Part shown: piece by piece, positions 53,852-62,977 of the stretch | Position numbering within the stretch: the stretch's first letter is position 1 | Layout: each line of letters begins with the position of its first letter | Assembly: GCF_001612685.1 (NCBI RefSeq) | Contig: NZ_BDAY01000016.1 | Coordinates: 62,001 to 126,000, forward strand | DNA length: 64,000 nucleotides | Direction of reading: 5' to 3' | Source: Nocardia altamirensis NBRC 108246 | GTDB lineage: Bacteria > Actinomycetota > Actinomycetes > Mycobacteriales > Mycobacteriaceae | Translations under genes and position numbers: made by a program | Notes under the pieces: generated by a model | The model's database searches: none | What the model was told of the DNA's origin: nothing | Seen by the model: the letters and a program-made list of their open reading frames with translations, nothing else

Positions 53852-54654
53852 GACCACATGGTGAGGTCACCGCGTCTGGTCACGCCGAGGAACGCACCGA
53901 CCGAGATCCGTTTCCCGCCACCGGTGGCGGGCAGCACCTGGTGCAAGTTCCTCGGGCAGAACAGGATCAGCTCACCGACCCGTGGCGCGACGGCGTGCGC
54001 GGCGACACCGTCGACCGCGCGGGCCGAATAGCCGCAGCGCATCGGGTTCTTGAACACCTCGATGTCGTTCGTCCACAGCCGATCCCAGATCTGCGTTTCC
54101 CCGCCGCGGCGGGGCGCACGGTAGTAGATGTTCCAGGCCAGCTGATTCTCGATCGCGCCGATGGTCCAGCGCGGTGCGTCCCGCGGCGCCCAGTCCGAAT
54201 GTAATCGGGAGCCTCCGGAGAAGTCCCGGATGACGCCCGCGTAATAGCGTCGACGTCCCGAGCGGGCGACGTCGACGCGACCCGGCCACACCGCGCGTAG
54301 AGCGGCAAGCACGACCTCGACCGGATGCGGTCTGCCGCGAAATATCGCGTCGCGAATCTTCTCCTCCGCCGGTACTTCCGCGAAGTACTCCTCCGGTGCG
54401 TCGCTGCGCTCGATCTGGCTGACCCCGATCCGGCCGACCGACGAATCCACCCTTTCGTACGAGCCGAATCCGTGGCCGAGCATCGACTCCACCGAGCGGA
54501 TACACGATTCCACCGAGATCATATTCGGCACCCGAATGGCGGATATCTCGTTGGCCAGCAACAAATTCAAGGCGGCCGAGGTCAGCGATTCCTGCTCCAC
54601 CGCAGGCCAGTGGCGATGTCCCGTTACCACGGGGCGGCCAACGCTGCCGGCCAT
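53848..54654 (-). CDS. 2-oxoglutarate/Fe(II)-dependent oxygenase-like protein
   Basis: 268 residues. The iron-binding pattern HxD...H is visible: LHSDWAPRDAPR and later NLHQVLPATGGGKRISVGAF, where the distal His and an Arg 11 residues on would bind iron and 2-oxoglutarate. This is the prolyl-hydroxylase-like layout. GRRRYYAGVIRDFSGGSRLH precedes the first motif. It overlaps the convergent SDR gene by 4 bases. The substrate is unknown; no biosynthetic partners are next to it. Confidence 0.82.
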   Translation of the reverse strand: MAGSVGRPVVTGHRHWPAVEQESLTSAALNLLLANEISAIRVPNMISVESCIRSVESMLGHGFGSYERVDSSVGRIGVSQIERSDAPEEYFAEVPAEEKIRDAIFRGRPHPVEVVLAALRAVWPGRVDVARSGRRRYYAGVIRDFSGGSRLHSDWAPRDAPRWTIGAIENQLAWNIYYRAPRRGGETQIWDRLWTNDIEVFKNPMRCGYSARAVDGVAAHAVAPRVGELILFCPRNLHQVLPATGGGKRISVGAFLGVTRRGDLTMWS

Positions 54655-54845
54655 ATGCGTATCCCCTCGGCCAGTTGGATACCCCTGAGTATCACAGCCT
54701 CCGAATGATGTGCGCTCCCGTGCCGCACGCGACGCGGAGACGGGGCCACCGTAATTCTACCGCTACCGGGCGCACACCTGGGTTCGAACCGATACAGCCA
54801 CACCGGGTTTCGCGATAGCCCCACGATTGCACACGACGCGGCGGA

Positions 54846-55802
54846 TCAGTGCGGATGATCAGGCCCAACCGGCGGCCACGGCGTATCGGCAAGAATGCGA
54901 ACGGCATCGGACCGAATGAGCTCCAAGCTGAACTCCGCCGCGCGAATCTCACTGGGTACCACCGAAAGCCGCTCGGTGGTTGCGCTCTGCCGATACTGCG
55001 AACCACGCGGTTCGAACAGCAGTTTCGTGCCGTTGCGGAAGCTCAGCATGCCGAGGTCGATCACGTGTACCCGATGATGTTGCGGCACCCATGCCCTGGA
55101 CACCACCCACACCTCGACACCCGCCGCGACATGCGTGCGCACGATGTCCTCGAGGATGGCGAGGTCGTCGGAACTGTCGAAAACGAAGATCCGCTCGACC
55201 GCAAGGCCGAGCCGCGCGATCGCCGATCGCTGTATCTCCAGGAACCGCTGGCCGAACGCGGCCTTCCAGAATCCGAAGGGCCCCATGCTCATCGCGCGAT
55301 AGGCCTGCACGTCGTCGAGCGACCGTGCGCGCACGCTGTACGGTCCGTCGACGCTCACGGTGATCGCGCCGTTCGCCAGCTCGCGCAGGCTGGCCAGCAA
55401 CTCTTCGGCTTTGCTTCGCCGCATGTCCTCGAAGACCTGAACCGCGCCGTGCTGATCGATGGCCTGGTAGGCCGAGACATAGTCGAGAACGAATTGCTTG
55501 CACGGCGGCGGCGCCGAAACGACAGGCGAAATCTCGCGCACCGCAACAGAAACCTGGTCGGCTTGATTGTGGAGTTCGGTGCGGACATCGCCCGCGGTTT
55601 GTTCCAGCCGCAGCACCTGTTCGATCAACAATCCGATGCAGACACCGAGCAGGCCGACAATGATCGCACCCTGCAACGTTTTCGATTTGTCGACCAGCGG
55701 CGGGACGACGGCGAGCGCCAGCGAGAGCAGGATGCCGACGGTCCAGAATGCTCGGCGGACTCGATGGGGCGCGCTGGCCAGGTCCGCCGCGGGAGCCGTC
55801 AC
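54846..55802 (-). CDS. Membrane-anchored protein of unknown function
   Basis: 318 residues from GTG 55802 (TTG 55805 also possible). Two membrane helices (about 20-38 and 45-63) are followed by a short coiled-coil-like stretch (LRLEQTAGDVRTELHNQADQ). A 220-residue soluble domain follows with alternating beta/alpha segments (ERIFVFDSSDDLAILEDIVR, AGVEVWVVSRAWVPQHHRVH). The domain resembles effector domains of unknown type that carry a degenerate phospholipase-D-like layout, but no HKD motif is present. No function is assigned. Confidence 0.75.
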   Translation of the reverse strand: MTAPAADLASAPHRVRRAFWTVGILLSLALAVVPPLVDKSKTLQGAIIVGLLGVCIGLLIEQVLRLEQTAGDVRTELHNQADQVSVAVREISPVVSAPPPCKQFVLDYVSAYQAIDQHGAVQVFEDMRRSKAEELLASLRELANGAITVSVDGPYSVRARSLDDVQAYRAMSMGPFGFWKAAFGQRFLEIQRSAIARLGLAVERIFVFDSSDDLAILEDIVRTHVAAGVEVWVVSRAWVPQHHRVHVIDLGMLSFRNGTKLLFEPRGSQYRQSATTERLSVVPSEIRAAEFSLELIRSDAVRILADTPWPPVGPDHPH

Positions 55803-56152
55803 CAACCACTCAGCGAGTATCGCAGATCAGCCTGGTCGCCGGGTCTGATCTCCGGCCCGCCGAATTAATGCGCGGGCGGGTTGGGCATAGCCGCAGGATA
55901 TTAGTTCCGAGTGGCAGATTAAGGTGTGGTCACTCCGCGTTTGCCGTGGTCACAGGGTTTCGCGGACGGGCAGGTATGGAGGTAGTCGAGACGAGCGTGT
56001 CGGACGAGCGGAAGTGGGTGAAATCGACGTGGAGGGGGGAAGTCTCGTTCACGCTATCGATGTGTGCCGGGTGCGCGATGCGTGGTGGCGGGGCCGGCGA
56101 CGGCACCGCCCGCAGGCCGGGGCGTGCTGCCGGACCGGGCGGGGGCGCTGAG
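55803..56152. other. Intergenic region before the first DUF4254 gene
   Basis: No separate gene is supported. An in-frame ATG at 55976 could extend the DUF4254 protein by 59 residues (starting MEVVETSVSDERKWVKSTWR), but the extension is not matched by the second DUF4254 copy at 63.5 kb. No clear operator was seen. Confidence 0.4.
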
Positions 56153-56596
56153 GTGCCCAACGACCGGACGATCCCCGGCCGGGATCTGCTACTTGCCGCC
56201 TTCCGCGGCTTCCCGCACGACGATCATCCGATGCTGGAGGCGGCGGGCGAGCTGGCCCAGCTGCACCTTGCCCGCGACCGCGTCCCGGCAACGGAGGCGA
56301 TCAAGCTGGACCGGCAGCGCATCCAGCTGGTCCGCACGATCGATCGATGGGTCACCCTGGCCACCCCGGTCCCGGAGCTCGCCGCACCCGAACACACCGA
56401 AACCGTCGGCAGACTGGTGGATCGGCTCGCGGGCATGACCGCGCAGGCGTTCGCCGCGTTGGCGCACGCTCCGGAGGCGGTCTTCTACGACGCGTGGGTA
56501 CAGATCGATGAACTGGCCGACGTCTACCAGGACCTCATCGACGATCTGCGTGCCGGTCTCCGCCGATTACCCGACGATCCATATCAGGACTGCTGA
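56153..56596 (+). CDS. DUF4254 family protein, copy 1
   Basis: 147 residues from GTG 56153, matching exactly the length of the second copy at 63493-63936. Both share a helical pattern: LLLAAFRGFPHDDHPMLEAA, LAQLHLARDR, and a C-terminal FYDAWVQIDELADVYQDLID with a basic end RRLPDD. The copies are paralogues by this alignment by eye. DUF4254 proteins are small, predicted helical and of unknown function. It converges with an ImmA-like peptidase gene 1 base away. Confidence 0.78.
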   Translation: MPNDRTIPGRDLLLAAFRGFPHDDHPMLEAAGELAQLHLARDRVPATEAIKLDRQRIQLVRTIDRWVTLATPVPELAAPEHTETVGRLVDRLAGMTAQAFAALAHAPEAVFYDAWVQIDELADVYQDLIDDLRAGLRRLPDDPYQDC

Positions 56597-56597
56597 T

Positions 56598-57098
56598 CTA
56601 CTTGCCGCGTCCGAACAGCCGGAACGATCGGCTCTTGCGTTGCGGCAGCGTCGCGTAGACCATCGTCATATCGGCGAACACCTCCGCCTCGCGTTCCCGA
56701 TCGACCCCGAATTCGCTGCGCCCCAACACATGTCTGATCGATTGCGGCGAGAGCGATGGTAGCAGGACGGTCAGGGCAGGCGGCAGCGGTTCGGTGCGCT
56801 CGGCCTCGGCGGTGCCGTGGCCGAGCAGCATGTGTCCCACTTCGTGCAGGATGATGTGGTCGGCGTTGCGGCCGGTCGCGTCGGCGTCGTAGATGATGAT
56901 GTCGTCGTGGTTGCGCGCGACCCACAGACCGCCTCCGCCGCAACCGATCTCGTTCAGCTGGGCCTTGGGTGCGGTGTGCAGGCTGATGGACCGGCCACGA
57001 TGTGCGGCAACCGCCGCCAGGTAGGTGGTCAGGTTCCACGGGTTGGGGAGGGGCACGGTCCGGGTCGCATCACCGAAACGAGCTTCCATGCTGGTCAT
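56598..57098 (-). CDS. ImmA/IrrE-like zinc metallopeptidase domain protein
   Basis: 166 residues. HEVGHMLLGH (about residues 85-94) is the HExxH zincin motif. The third ligand is probably the Glu in EREAEVFADMTM, as in ImmA/IrrE proteases. There is no helix-turn-helix in the protein or next to it, unlike typical ImmA-ImmR pairs. Actinobacterial genes of this small type often lie beside DUF4254 or XRE genes; here DUF4254 is adjacent and convergent. The substrate is unknown. Confidence 0.85.
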   Translation of the reverse strand: MTSMEARFGDATRTVPLPNPWNLTTYLAAVAAHRGRSISLHTAPKAQLNEIGCGGGGLWVARNHDDIIIYDADATGRNADHIILHEVGHMLLGHGTAEAERTEPLPPALTVLLPSLSPQSIRHVLGRSEFGVDREREAEVFADMTMVYATLPQRKSRSFRLFGRGK

Positions 57099-57200
57099 CG
57101 AGGCACACCTTACCCACCGTGCCGGTCCGAGTCACGGCCTGATTCGGGCCGATCGGACATGAGAATGATCATGTCGCCGCTCCGGCGCCGGTAGTTCGGT

Positions 57201-58601
57201 CTACTCGGCCGGTGGTGTCGCGGCGGCCGGTTCGGCGTGCGTGAACCGGATGACGAGGTAGTTCACGCCCCACAGCAGCACGCCGATCGCGAGCAGCACC
57301 CCCGCGATCACATACTGCTGCGGATTGCGGTCGGTCCACGGTGTCACCAGGAATCCACACGTCAACGCCCCGATCACCGGCAGTGCGGTGGGCGTGCGGA
57401 AATGGTCGTGCGCCACTGGATCTCGACGCAGCACCAGAACGGCGACGTTGACGACGGTGAACACGGCGAGCAGCAGCAGCGCGGTGGTGCCGCCGAGTTC
57501 GGGCACCTCGGCGACGAACGCGATCAGGCCGAGCGCGAGCAAGGTGGTGAACAGCACCGCGATATACGGCGTGCGCCGTCGGGCATGGACCCGCGCGAGC
57601 TGCGGCGGCAGCACCCGCTGCTTGGCCATGCCGTAGAGCAGGCGGCTGGCCATCAGCATGTTGATGAGCGCGGTATTGGCGACCGCGATCATGCTGATGT
57701 AAGCGAAGACGTGCGTGGGGAACGCGGGCGCGCCTGCCTTTACTACTTGCAGCAAGGGCGTATCGCCCTGGCCGAGTTGGGCGATCGGGACGAGGGCGAC
57801 CGCGCTGATCGACACGAGGACATAGATGAATGCGGTGATGCCGAGCCCCGCGAGCAGCACCTTCGGGAAGATCCGGCTCGGTTGCTTGCACTCCTCGGCC
57901 ATGTTCACCGAGTCTTCGAAGCCGACCATCGCGTAGAAGGCCAGTGTGGTCGCCGCGATGACGCCGCCGATCGCGGTGCGATCACCCGTCTCGAATTCGG
58001 TGATCCTGCTGAAGTCGCCGGTGCCTGCACCGAGTGCCCAGCAGCCGATCCCGATGACGATCAGCAGGCCGGTCAGTTCGATGCAGGTGAGCAGCACATT
58101 CAACTTCACGCCCTCGCTGATGCCGCGCAGGTTCACCAGCGCGACGACCACCATGAACGCCAAGGCGATGAGGGTGATGGCCGTTCCCGGACTCAGGTCC
58201 AGATCGAAGGCCGCGGAGAAGTTCGCCCCGAACGCGCGCGACGCGGTCGACGCGGAGGTGATTCCGGAACACATGACCGCGAACGCCACCATGAACGTGA
58301 AGAACTGAATGCCGAACGCTTTGTGCGTGTACAGGGCGGCGCCCGCGGCGTGCGGATATTTGGTGACCAGCTCCAGATAGCTCATCGCGGTGACCAGCGC
58401 GACGAGGAACGAGACGACGAACGGCACCCACACCGCGCCGCCGACCTCGTTGGCCACCTTGCCGGTGAGCGCGTAGATCGATGAGCCGAGGATGTCGCCG
58501 ACCACGAAAAGCAGCAGCAGCCACGGGCCCATCACCCGCTTCAGCTCCGGTTCTTTCGTCCGTTCCGCGGTGATGTCGGCCATCTGGGCGTCCCCTGCCA
58601 T
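57201..58601 (-). CDS. APC family amino-acid permease
   Basis: 466 residues with 12 predicted membrane helices. VVGDILGSSIYALTG in helix 1 is the unwound substrate-binding segment of the APC family, and GFEDSVNMAEECKQPSRIFP is the conserved motif after helix 6. ATG 58601 is the start; ATG 58583 is possible. The amino-acid substrate cannot be read from sequence. Confidence 0.92.
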   Translation of the reverse strand: MAGDAQMADITAERTKEPELKRVMGPWLLLLFVVGDILGSSIYALTGKVANEVGGAVWVPFVVSFLVALVTAMSYLELVTKYPHAAGAALYTHKAFGIQFFTFMVAFAVMCSGITSASTASRAFGANFSAAFDLDLSPGTAITLIALAFMVVVALVNLRGISEGVKLNVLLTCIELTGLLIVIGIGCWALGAGTGDFSRITEFETGDRTAIGGVIAATTLAFYAMVGFEDSVNMAEECKQPSRIFPKVLLAGLGITAFIYVLVSISAVALVPIAQLGQGDTPLLQVVKAGAPAFPTHVFAYISMIAVANTALINMLMASRLLYGMAKQRVLPPQLARVHARRRTPYIAVLFTTLLALGLIAFVAEVPELGGTTALLLLAVFTVVNVAVLVLRRDPVAHDHFRTPTALPVIGALTCGFLVTPWTDRNPQQYVIAGVLLAIGVLLWGVNYLVIRFTHAEPAAATPPAE

Positions 58602-58795
58602 CTAAGTCAACAGATGGATGAAAGTACCCGAACTGACCCGAAACTAACCGTCCGCCTTTTACCTCCGCTGGGAAAACGCCGATGTGGTGAACCGAAAGGC
58701 CCGCTGTCTCGGTATCTCCTAGGACAGCCGCCGACGACATGCGGGCAGGTGCCGGGTTCCCGGCAATTCGGCGCGGGTTTCCGCAGGATGAGAGC

Positions 58796-59641
58796 GTGCA
58801 GATGAGCCTGCTGACGGTCGCGTCGCGGCCACGGATCGGGACGATCGGCCCGGGCTGGACCGGGACGATCGCCCAGTGGTGGGTGCTGACGGTCCGCCTG
58901 ATCCGGCCGTCGTGGCGCAACGGGGAACTGGTGACCGCCGTCCTGGCGCCGGTGGTGTTCACCCTGGGCTTCTATGTGCCGTTGAACCTGGTGATGAGCG
59001 GGTACGGGCACGGGCTCAGCAGCTATGCGCAGTTCCTGCTGCCGATGATCGTGATGCAGGCGGTGGCGTTCTGTGCGACCTCGGCGGCGTTTCGGGCGGC
59101 CACCGATGCCAGGGACGGGCTCACGGTGCGGTTCGGTGCGCTGCCGATGCCCGCCGCGGTGCCGCTGGCGGCGCGGATCACGGCCGCGCTGTATCGCGCC
59201 GTCGTTTCGCTGGCGATGGCGCTGGTGTGCGGTCGGCTGATCGGCGCCGAGTTCTATGGAAGTGCTTGGGACACAGTCGGTTTTGTGGCGTTCTCGGTGC
59301 TGGTGACGGTGGCGCTGTGTCTCGGCGCCGACCTGATCGGCAGCGTGACCGGGAACCCGGAGGCGATCACGCAGGTGCTGGTGTTCCCGCAGGTGATTCT
59401 CGGCCTGGTCTCCACCGGGCTCGCGCCCGCGAGCCAATTCCCTTCGTGGTTACAAGGTTTCGCGCGCAATCAGCCGGTGTCGCAGTTCGTCTACGGGTTG
59501 CGTGCGCTGGCCGGTGATTCGAGCGGCAACGCGGGCGTGGTCGGGTGGGCGGTGCTCGGGCCCGGGCTGGCCTGGGCCGTGGGGATGGTGCTGGTGTTCG
59601 GTGCGCTCGGCGCGGTGGTCGCCATGCGGAGGTCGGGATGA
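58796..59641 (+). CDS. ABC-2 type transporter permease, first of a pair
   Basis: 281 residues with six predicted membrane helices in the DrrB/ABC-2 layout (EWW-like QWWVLTVRLIRPSWRNGELV, then helices through LPMIVMQAVAFCATSAAF). GTG 58796 is chosen because AGGATGAG lies upstream; ATG 58802 is an alternative. The stop overlaps the start of the second permease (ATGA). No ATPase gene is visible on either side, so the ATP-binding subunit must be encoded elsewhere. Confidence 0.85.
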   Translation: MQMSLLTVASRPRIGTIGPGWTGTIAQWWVLTVRLIRPSWRNGELVTAVLAPVVFTLGFYVPLNLVMSGYGHGLSSYAQFLLPMIVMQAVAFCATSAAFRAATDARDGLTVRFGALPMPAAVPLAARITAALYRAVVSLAMALVCGRLIGAEFYGSAWDTVGFVAFSVLVTVALCLGADLIGSVTGNPEAITQVLVFPQVILGLVSTGLAPASQFPSWLQGFARNQPVSQFVYGLRALAGDSSGNAGVVGWAVLGPGLAWAVGMVLVFGALGAVVAMRRSG

Positions 59642-60447
59642 CCGCCGAGGCGCTGCCGATGGCGCCCGGTCGGACCGAGACATGGCGGCTGCTGGTGCCG
59701 CAGACCGTCATTCAGACCAGGCGACTGTTGTTGCGGTGGTGGCGTGACCCGTTGACGATGGTGCAGTCGCTGCTGTTTCCTGCGGTGCTGCTGATCGTGT
59801 TGAACACCGTGCTCGGCAAACAGATCTCGGCGTTCGCCGGGGCCAGTGCGCTGTACGGCTCGGTGCCGATGGTCGCGCTGGTCGGGGTGATGTCGGGATC
59901 GCTGGCCGGTGCGATCACGCTCGGGCGGGAGCGTGATGAAGGCTTGCTCGCCCGGCTCTGGGTGCTTCCGGTGCATCGCGCATCCGGGCTCGCGTCCCGC
60001 ATTCTCGCCGAGGGCGTGCGAATTCTGTTGTGCACCATGGTGTTGTTCGCGGTGGGCGGGATACTCGGGTTTCGCTTCGAACAGGGCGTGCCTGCCGCGA
60101 TCGCGCTGTTCGGGGTGCCGTTGCTCTACGGGCTCGGCTTTGCCACGCTGGTCACCGCCGTCGCCGTGTTTGCCGCGAAATCGGCTCTGGTTGAGGCGGT
60201 TTCGCTCGGCTCGGCGATCATGATGTTCTTCAGCACCGGGTTCGTTCCGCTGGCCGCGTATCCGCGCTGGGCGCAGCCGATCGTCGCGCATCAGCCCATG
60301 ACCCAGGCGATCGACGCGATGCGCGGGCTGTCGCTCGGCGGTCCGGTCCGCGGTCCGCTGTTGGCGACGGTGGCGTGGTCGGTCGGGGCGATCGTGGTGT
60401 TCGCGGTGCCCGCCGCCGTTGGCTACCGGCGGGCCAGCCGGGCCTGA
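59638..60447 (+). CDS. ABC-2 type transporter permease, second of a pair
   Basis: 269 residues, six predicted helices, with LLRWWRDPLTMVQSLLFPAV and an ABC-2 motif LGRERDEGLLARLWVLPVHR. The ATGA overlap with the first permease indicates a heterodimeric exporter similar to DrrB-DrrC drug or lipid export systems. The substrate is not known. It ends tail-to-tail with an XRE regulator gene without a gap. Confidence 0.87.
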   Translation: MTAEALPMAPGRTETWRLLVPQTVIQTRRLLLRWWRDPLTMVQSLLFPAVLLIVLNTVLGKQISAFAGASALYGSVPMVALVGVMSGSLAGAITLGRERDEGLLARLWVLPVHRASGLASRILAEGVRILLCTMVLFAVGGILGFRFEQGVPAAIALFGVPLLYGLGFATLVTAVAVFAAKSALVEAVSLGSAIMMFFSTGFVPLAAYPRWAQPIVAHQPMTQAIDAMRGLSLGGPVRGPLLATVAWSVGAIVVFAVPAAVGYRRASRA

Positions 60448-61308
60448 TCAGCCCAATCGCGCGGCGGCCTCGGTGATCAACTCGGCAGAGTCGCGCGGGC
60501 TCAGCGCCATCGCGCGCAGCTGGTCGAAAATGACGCCGAAGCGCCGGATTTCGGGATGGCCCTCGATCAGTTCGTCGCCGGCGATGCCCTCCACGTACAC
60601 CAGCTCCGGATCGGCGGGATCGTGGAAGTCGAGCAGCGTAAAGGGGCCTGCCATGCCGGGATGCGCGCCCGCCTCGAACGGGAGGATCTGCAGGATCACG
60701 TTCTTGCGCTTGGTTTCCTGGAGCAGGCGATCCAACTGGCCGCGCATGACGGCGGCGCCGCCGACGTGGCGCCGAATCGCCGCCTCGTCCATCACCACCC
60801 AGAGTTCGAGCGGGTCCTCCTTGGTGAGGTTGGCGGCGCGATCCATCCTGGCGCGCGCACGATCCTCCATCACCGACGCCTCGACCTTCGGCATCCCGGT
60901 GTCGATCACCGCCGTCGCGTACTCCATCGTCTGTAAAAGCCCTGGGATGATGGAGGTCTGGTAGTGCCGGGCGGACAACGCCTCGGCCTCGAAGTTGATG
61001 TAGGCCGCGTACACTTCCGACACGCTGCCCTCGTACGCACGGGACATGCCTGGCTTGAGCGCATCCGACAGCAGCTCGATGGCGTCGTCGCGCTGATCGT
61101 CGGTGACGCCGTAGAGATCGAGCATGGCTTGCAGCGTGCGCCGCTGCGGGCGGGCCTGCGCGGTCTCGATCCGATACAGCGTGGTGACGTTGATGCCGGT
61201 CTTCGAACTCACGTCTTCTTTACTGAGCTCGGCGTGTTCGCGCATCTCGTGCAGCATGGCCGCCAGCCTGCGCAGTCGCACGGTAAGGACGGTGCGCTTG
61301 CCTGCCAT
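60448..61308 (-). CDS. XRE family regulator with DUF5753 domain
   Basis: 286 residues. The helix-turn-helix is at about 10-65 (RRLAAMLHEMREHAELSKED, TGINVTTLYRIETAQARP). It is followed by the DUF5753 sensor-like domain with MSRAYEGSVSEVYAAYINFE, HYQTSIIPGLLQTMEYATAV and LLDFHDPADPELVYVEG. These proteins are abundant in actinomycetes and usually act with small DUF397 partners; none is adjacent here. ATG 61308 is chosen; the frame is open to 61353. Confidence 0.9.
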   Translation of the reverse strand: MAGKRTVLTVRLRRLAAMLHEMREHAELSKEDVSSKTGINVTTLYRIETAQARPQRRTLQAMLDLYGVTDDQRDDAIELLSDALKPGMSRAYEGSVSEVYAAYINFEAEALSARHYQTSIIPGLLQTMEYATAVIDTGMPKVEASVMEDRARARMDRAANLTKEDPLELWVVMDEAAIRRHVGGAAVMRGQLDRLLQETKRKNVILQILPFEAGAHPGMAGPFTLLDFHDPADPELVYVEGIAGDELIEGHPEIRRFGVIFDQLRAMALSPRDSAELITEAAARLG

Positions 61309-61370
61309 GGCAACATCCCTTTCGGTTCGCCAAGAGCCCGCAACCTGCCGCAATAGTGCAGTGGGAGGGT

Positions 61371-61395
61371 GGTCGTAGCCTTAGAGACTACAACC
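61371..61395 (-). promoter_or_regulatory. Inverted repeat upstream of the XRE gene
   Basis: GGTCGTAG (61371-61378) and CTACAACC (61388-61395) form an 8-bp inverted repeat with one mismatch and a 9-base spacer, 63 bases upstream of the XRE start. It is a possible autoregulatory site. Confidence 0.4.
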
Positions 61396-61464
61396 TTCCA
61401 GAATGGTCCGGTCCAAAGTTGACGTTCCAGATCTGCGGCGTTCGGGATGGATTCGCCGGCGGTG

Positions 61465-62565
61465 TTACGCGGGAGCGTCGGTGCGGCGCAGCCAGAGTCT
61501 GCTCGCGGTCGCGTCGTCGCTGGTGGCCACGAGCAGGGCGCCTGCGAGGATGCCGAGCCGCGCCTGGGCTGCGGCGACCGGTAGTGCGAGGTCGTGCCAG
61601 GCGGTGCAGTCGCGGTTTGTCGTCATCAGGTGCGCGGTGCCGTCGATGCGAACGGTGGTGAATACCTGCGGATCTCGCAGGAGCACCTGGGAAACCTCGA
61701 CGGTGGCGCCCGACGGGCCCGTGGTGGGGGAGCTGGTGGTGGTAGGCCAGCAGAGCAGCTGCGGAGGGGCGGTGATGGTTTGGCCGAACAGGACACAGCC
61801 GGTGCCGTCGCAGCCGACGCGGGTGGCCACCGAATCCTGGCCGGGTAGGTCGATGCGCTGCCAGGTTCGGCCGTCGGGTGACGTCCATGTCAGCGGGAAC
61901 AATGCGCTGCCGCGCAAGGTATTGCCCGCGACGACGAAACCGGCGGGCCCGGTGGCGACGCCCGATGCGCCGGTCAGCTCGCCCGGCGGTGCGGCCAATG
62001 CCGGGTCGTCGGCCTGCCGATCCCAGTGCACGCCGTCGGTCGAGGTCCACACCGCCGCGCCGTATCGTCCACTGGCGCCGTCCCATTGGCCGACCAGCAG
62101 ATCGGTGGCACCGAGCGTGGCGGCGGCGTTGACCGCGATCGCATGCGGGCCGCCGAAGAGCTCCATCGCCTGCGGGTGTTCGACGAGCGCGGTGGGGGTT
62201 CCGCTCCAGCTCGTCATGCGTGGATTGCTGTGTGCGCCACCGAAGGCCTGGCCGAGGACGACGATCCGATCCCCGATGCCGACCGAGATCAGTTCCGTCT
62301 GAAAGGCATAGGGACTGTGCGGTTCGACAGCGACTGTGCGCCAATCACTTCCGTCGGCGGTGGTCCACGCCGCGGGTGCGCGGCCCTCGGGGCCCGGCAC
62401 CGAGCCGATGGCGAGCAGCCCGCCGTCGACCGGTGTCAGCGCGAGAATGCGTGCACCGGCGGCGGGGAGGGAGAGCTCGCGCCACTCCGAGGTGGGCACG
62501 TCGGCGGCGCATGAGGTCAGCAGGGCGAACACCGAGAGGAGCGCCACGACCAAGGATCGGCCCAT
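61465..62565 (-). CDS. Secreted lipoprotein, beta-propeller-like
   Basis: 366 residues. Signal peptide with lipobox LLTSCA (Cys at about 19). The rest has repeated blade-like motifs with Trp and Asp (WTTADGSDWRTVAV, WTSTDGVHWDRQA, WTSPDGRTWQRIDL), each about 60-90 residues apart, suggesting a WD/sialidase-type beta-propeller of exo-alpha-sialidase or BNR-repeat style. No catalytic residues can be recognised. ATG 62565 is the start. Confidence 0.82.
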   Translation of the reverse strand: MGRSLVVALLSVFALLTSCAADVPTSEWRELSLPAAGARILALTPVDGGLLAIGSVPGPEGRAPAAWTTADGSDWRTVAVEPHSPYAFQTELISVGIGDRIVVLGQAFGGAHSNPRMTSWSGTPTALVEHPQAMELFGGPHAIAVNAAATLGATDLLVGQWDGASGRYGAAVWTSTDGVHWDRQADDPALAAPPGELTGASGVATGPAGFVVAGNTLRGSALFPLTWTSPDGRTWQRIDLPGQDSVATRVGCDGTGCVLFGQTITAPPQLLCWPTTTSSPTTGPSGATVEVSQVLLRDPQVFTTVRIDGTAHLMTTNRDCTAWHDLALPVAAAQARLGILAGALLVATSDDATASRLWLRRTDAPA

Positions 62566-62632
62566 CCGCCCACTGTGCCAGACCGGCGCCGATTTCGATG
62601 GAATACCTTGCGGGCCAATCCTGCTCAGCGCG

Positions 62633-62691
62633 ACGAGTGGCACATGGTGGCGCGGCTTACTCGACAAACGCCGCGGTCATGTGCCACTCGT
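62633..62691 (-). terminator. Long hairpin after the YggT gene
   Basis: A perfect 14-bp inverted repeat (62633-62646 with 62678-62691) encloses a second stem (CGCGGC with GCCGCG), giving a 59-base hairpin 4 bases beyond the YggT stop on the minus strand. No T-tract follows. It may be a tail-less terminator or a mobile palindromic element. Confidence 0.6.
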
Positions 62692-62695
62692 GCGA

Positions 62696-62977
62696 CTACA
62701 GGCTGTAGGCGACCGCGCGCAGGATGAGCGCGACGATGAAGACCGCCGTGAACGCCAGGTCGAGGGAGAAGCCTCCGGTCCGCACCGGCTTGAGCACCCG
62801 CCGCACCGGTGCGATGACCGGCTCGGTGCCCGCATGGGTCAGGTCGCGCGCCCGGCTCACCCACGGCTGCCTCGGTCCGGTGGACAGGGCGTCGATCCAG
62901 TCGAAGATCAGCCTGGCGAGCATCACCAGGATGAACAGCGTCAGTACGAACCCGAGCAGAGCTCCGATCAAACCCAT
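62696..62977 (-). CDS. YggT family membrane protein
   Basis: 93 residues. YggT-type pattern: LARLIFDWIDALS with a hydrophobic start, an amphipathic APVRRVLKPVR, and a final FTAVFIVALILRAVA helix. In actinobacteria such proteins lie near sepF and cell-division genes; here no such neighbour is visible. GAGGTCGGG precedes ATG 62977. Confidence 0.85.
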   Translation of the reverse strand: MGLIGALLGFVLTLFILVMLARLIFDWIDALSTGPRQPWVSRARDLTHAGTEPVIAPVRRVLKPVRTGGFSLDLAFTAVFIVALILRAVAYSL

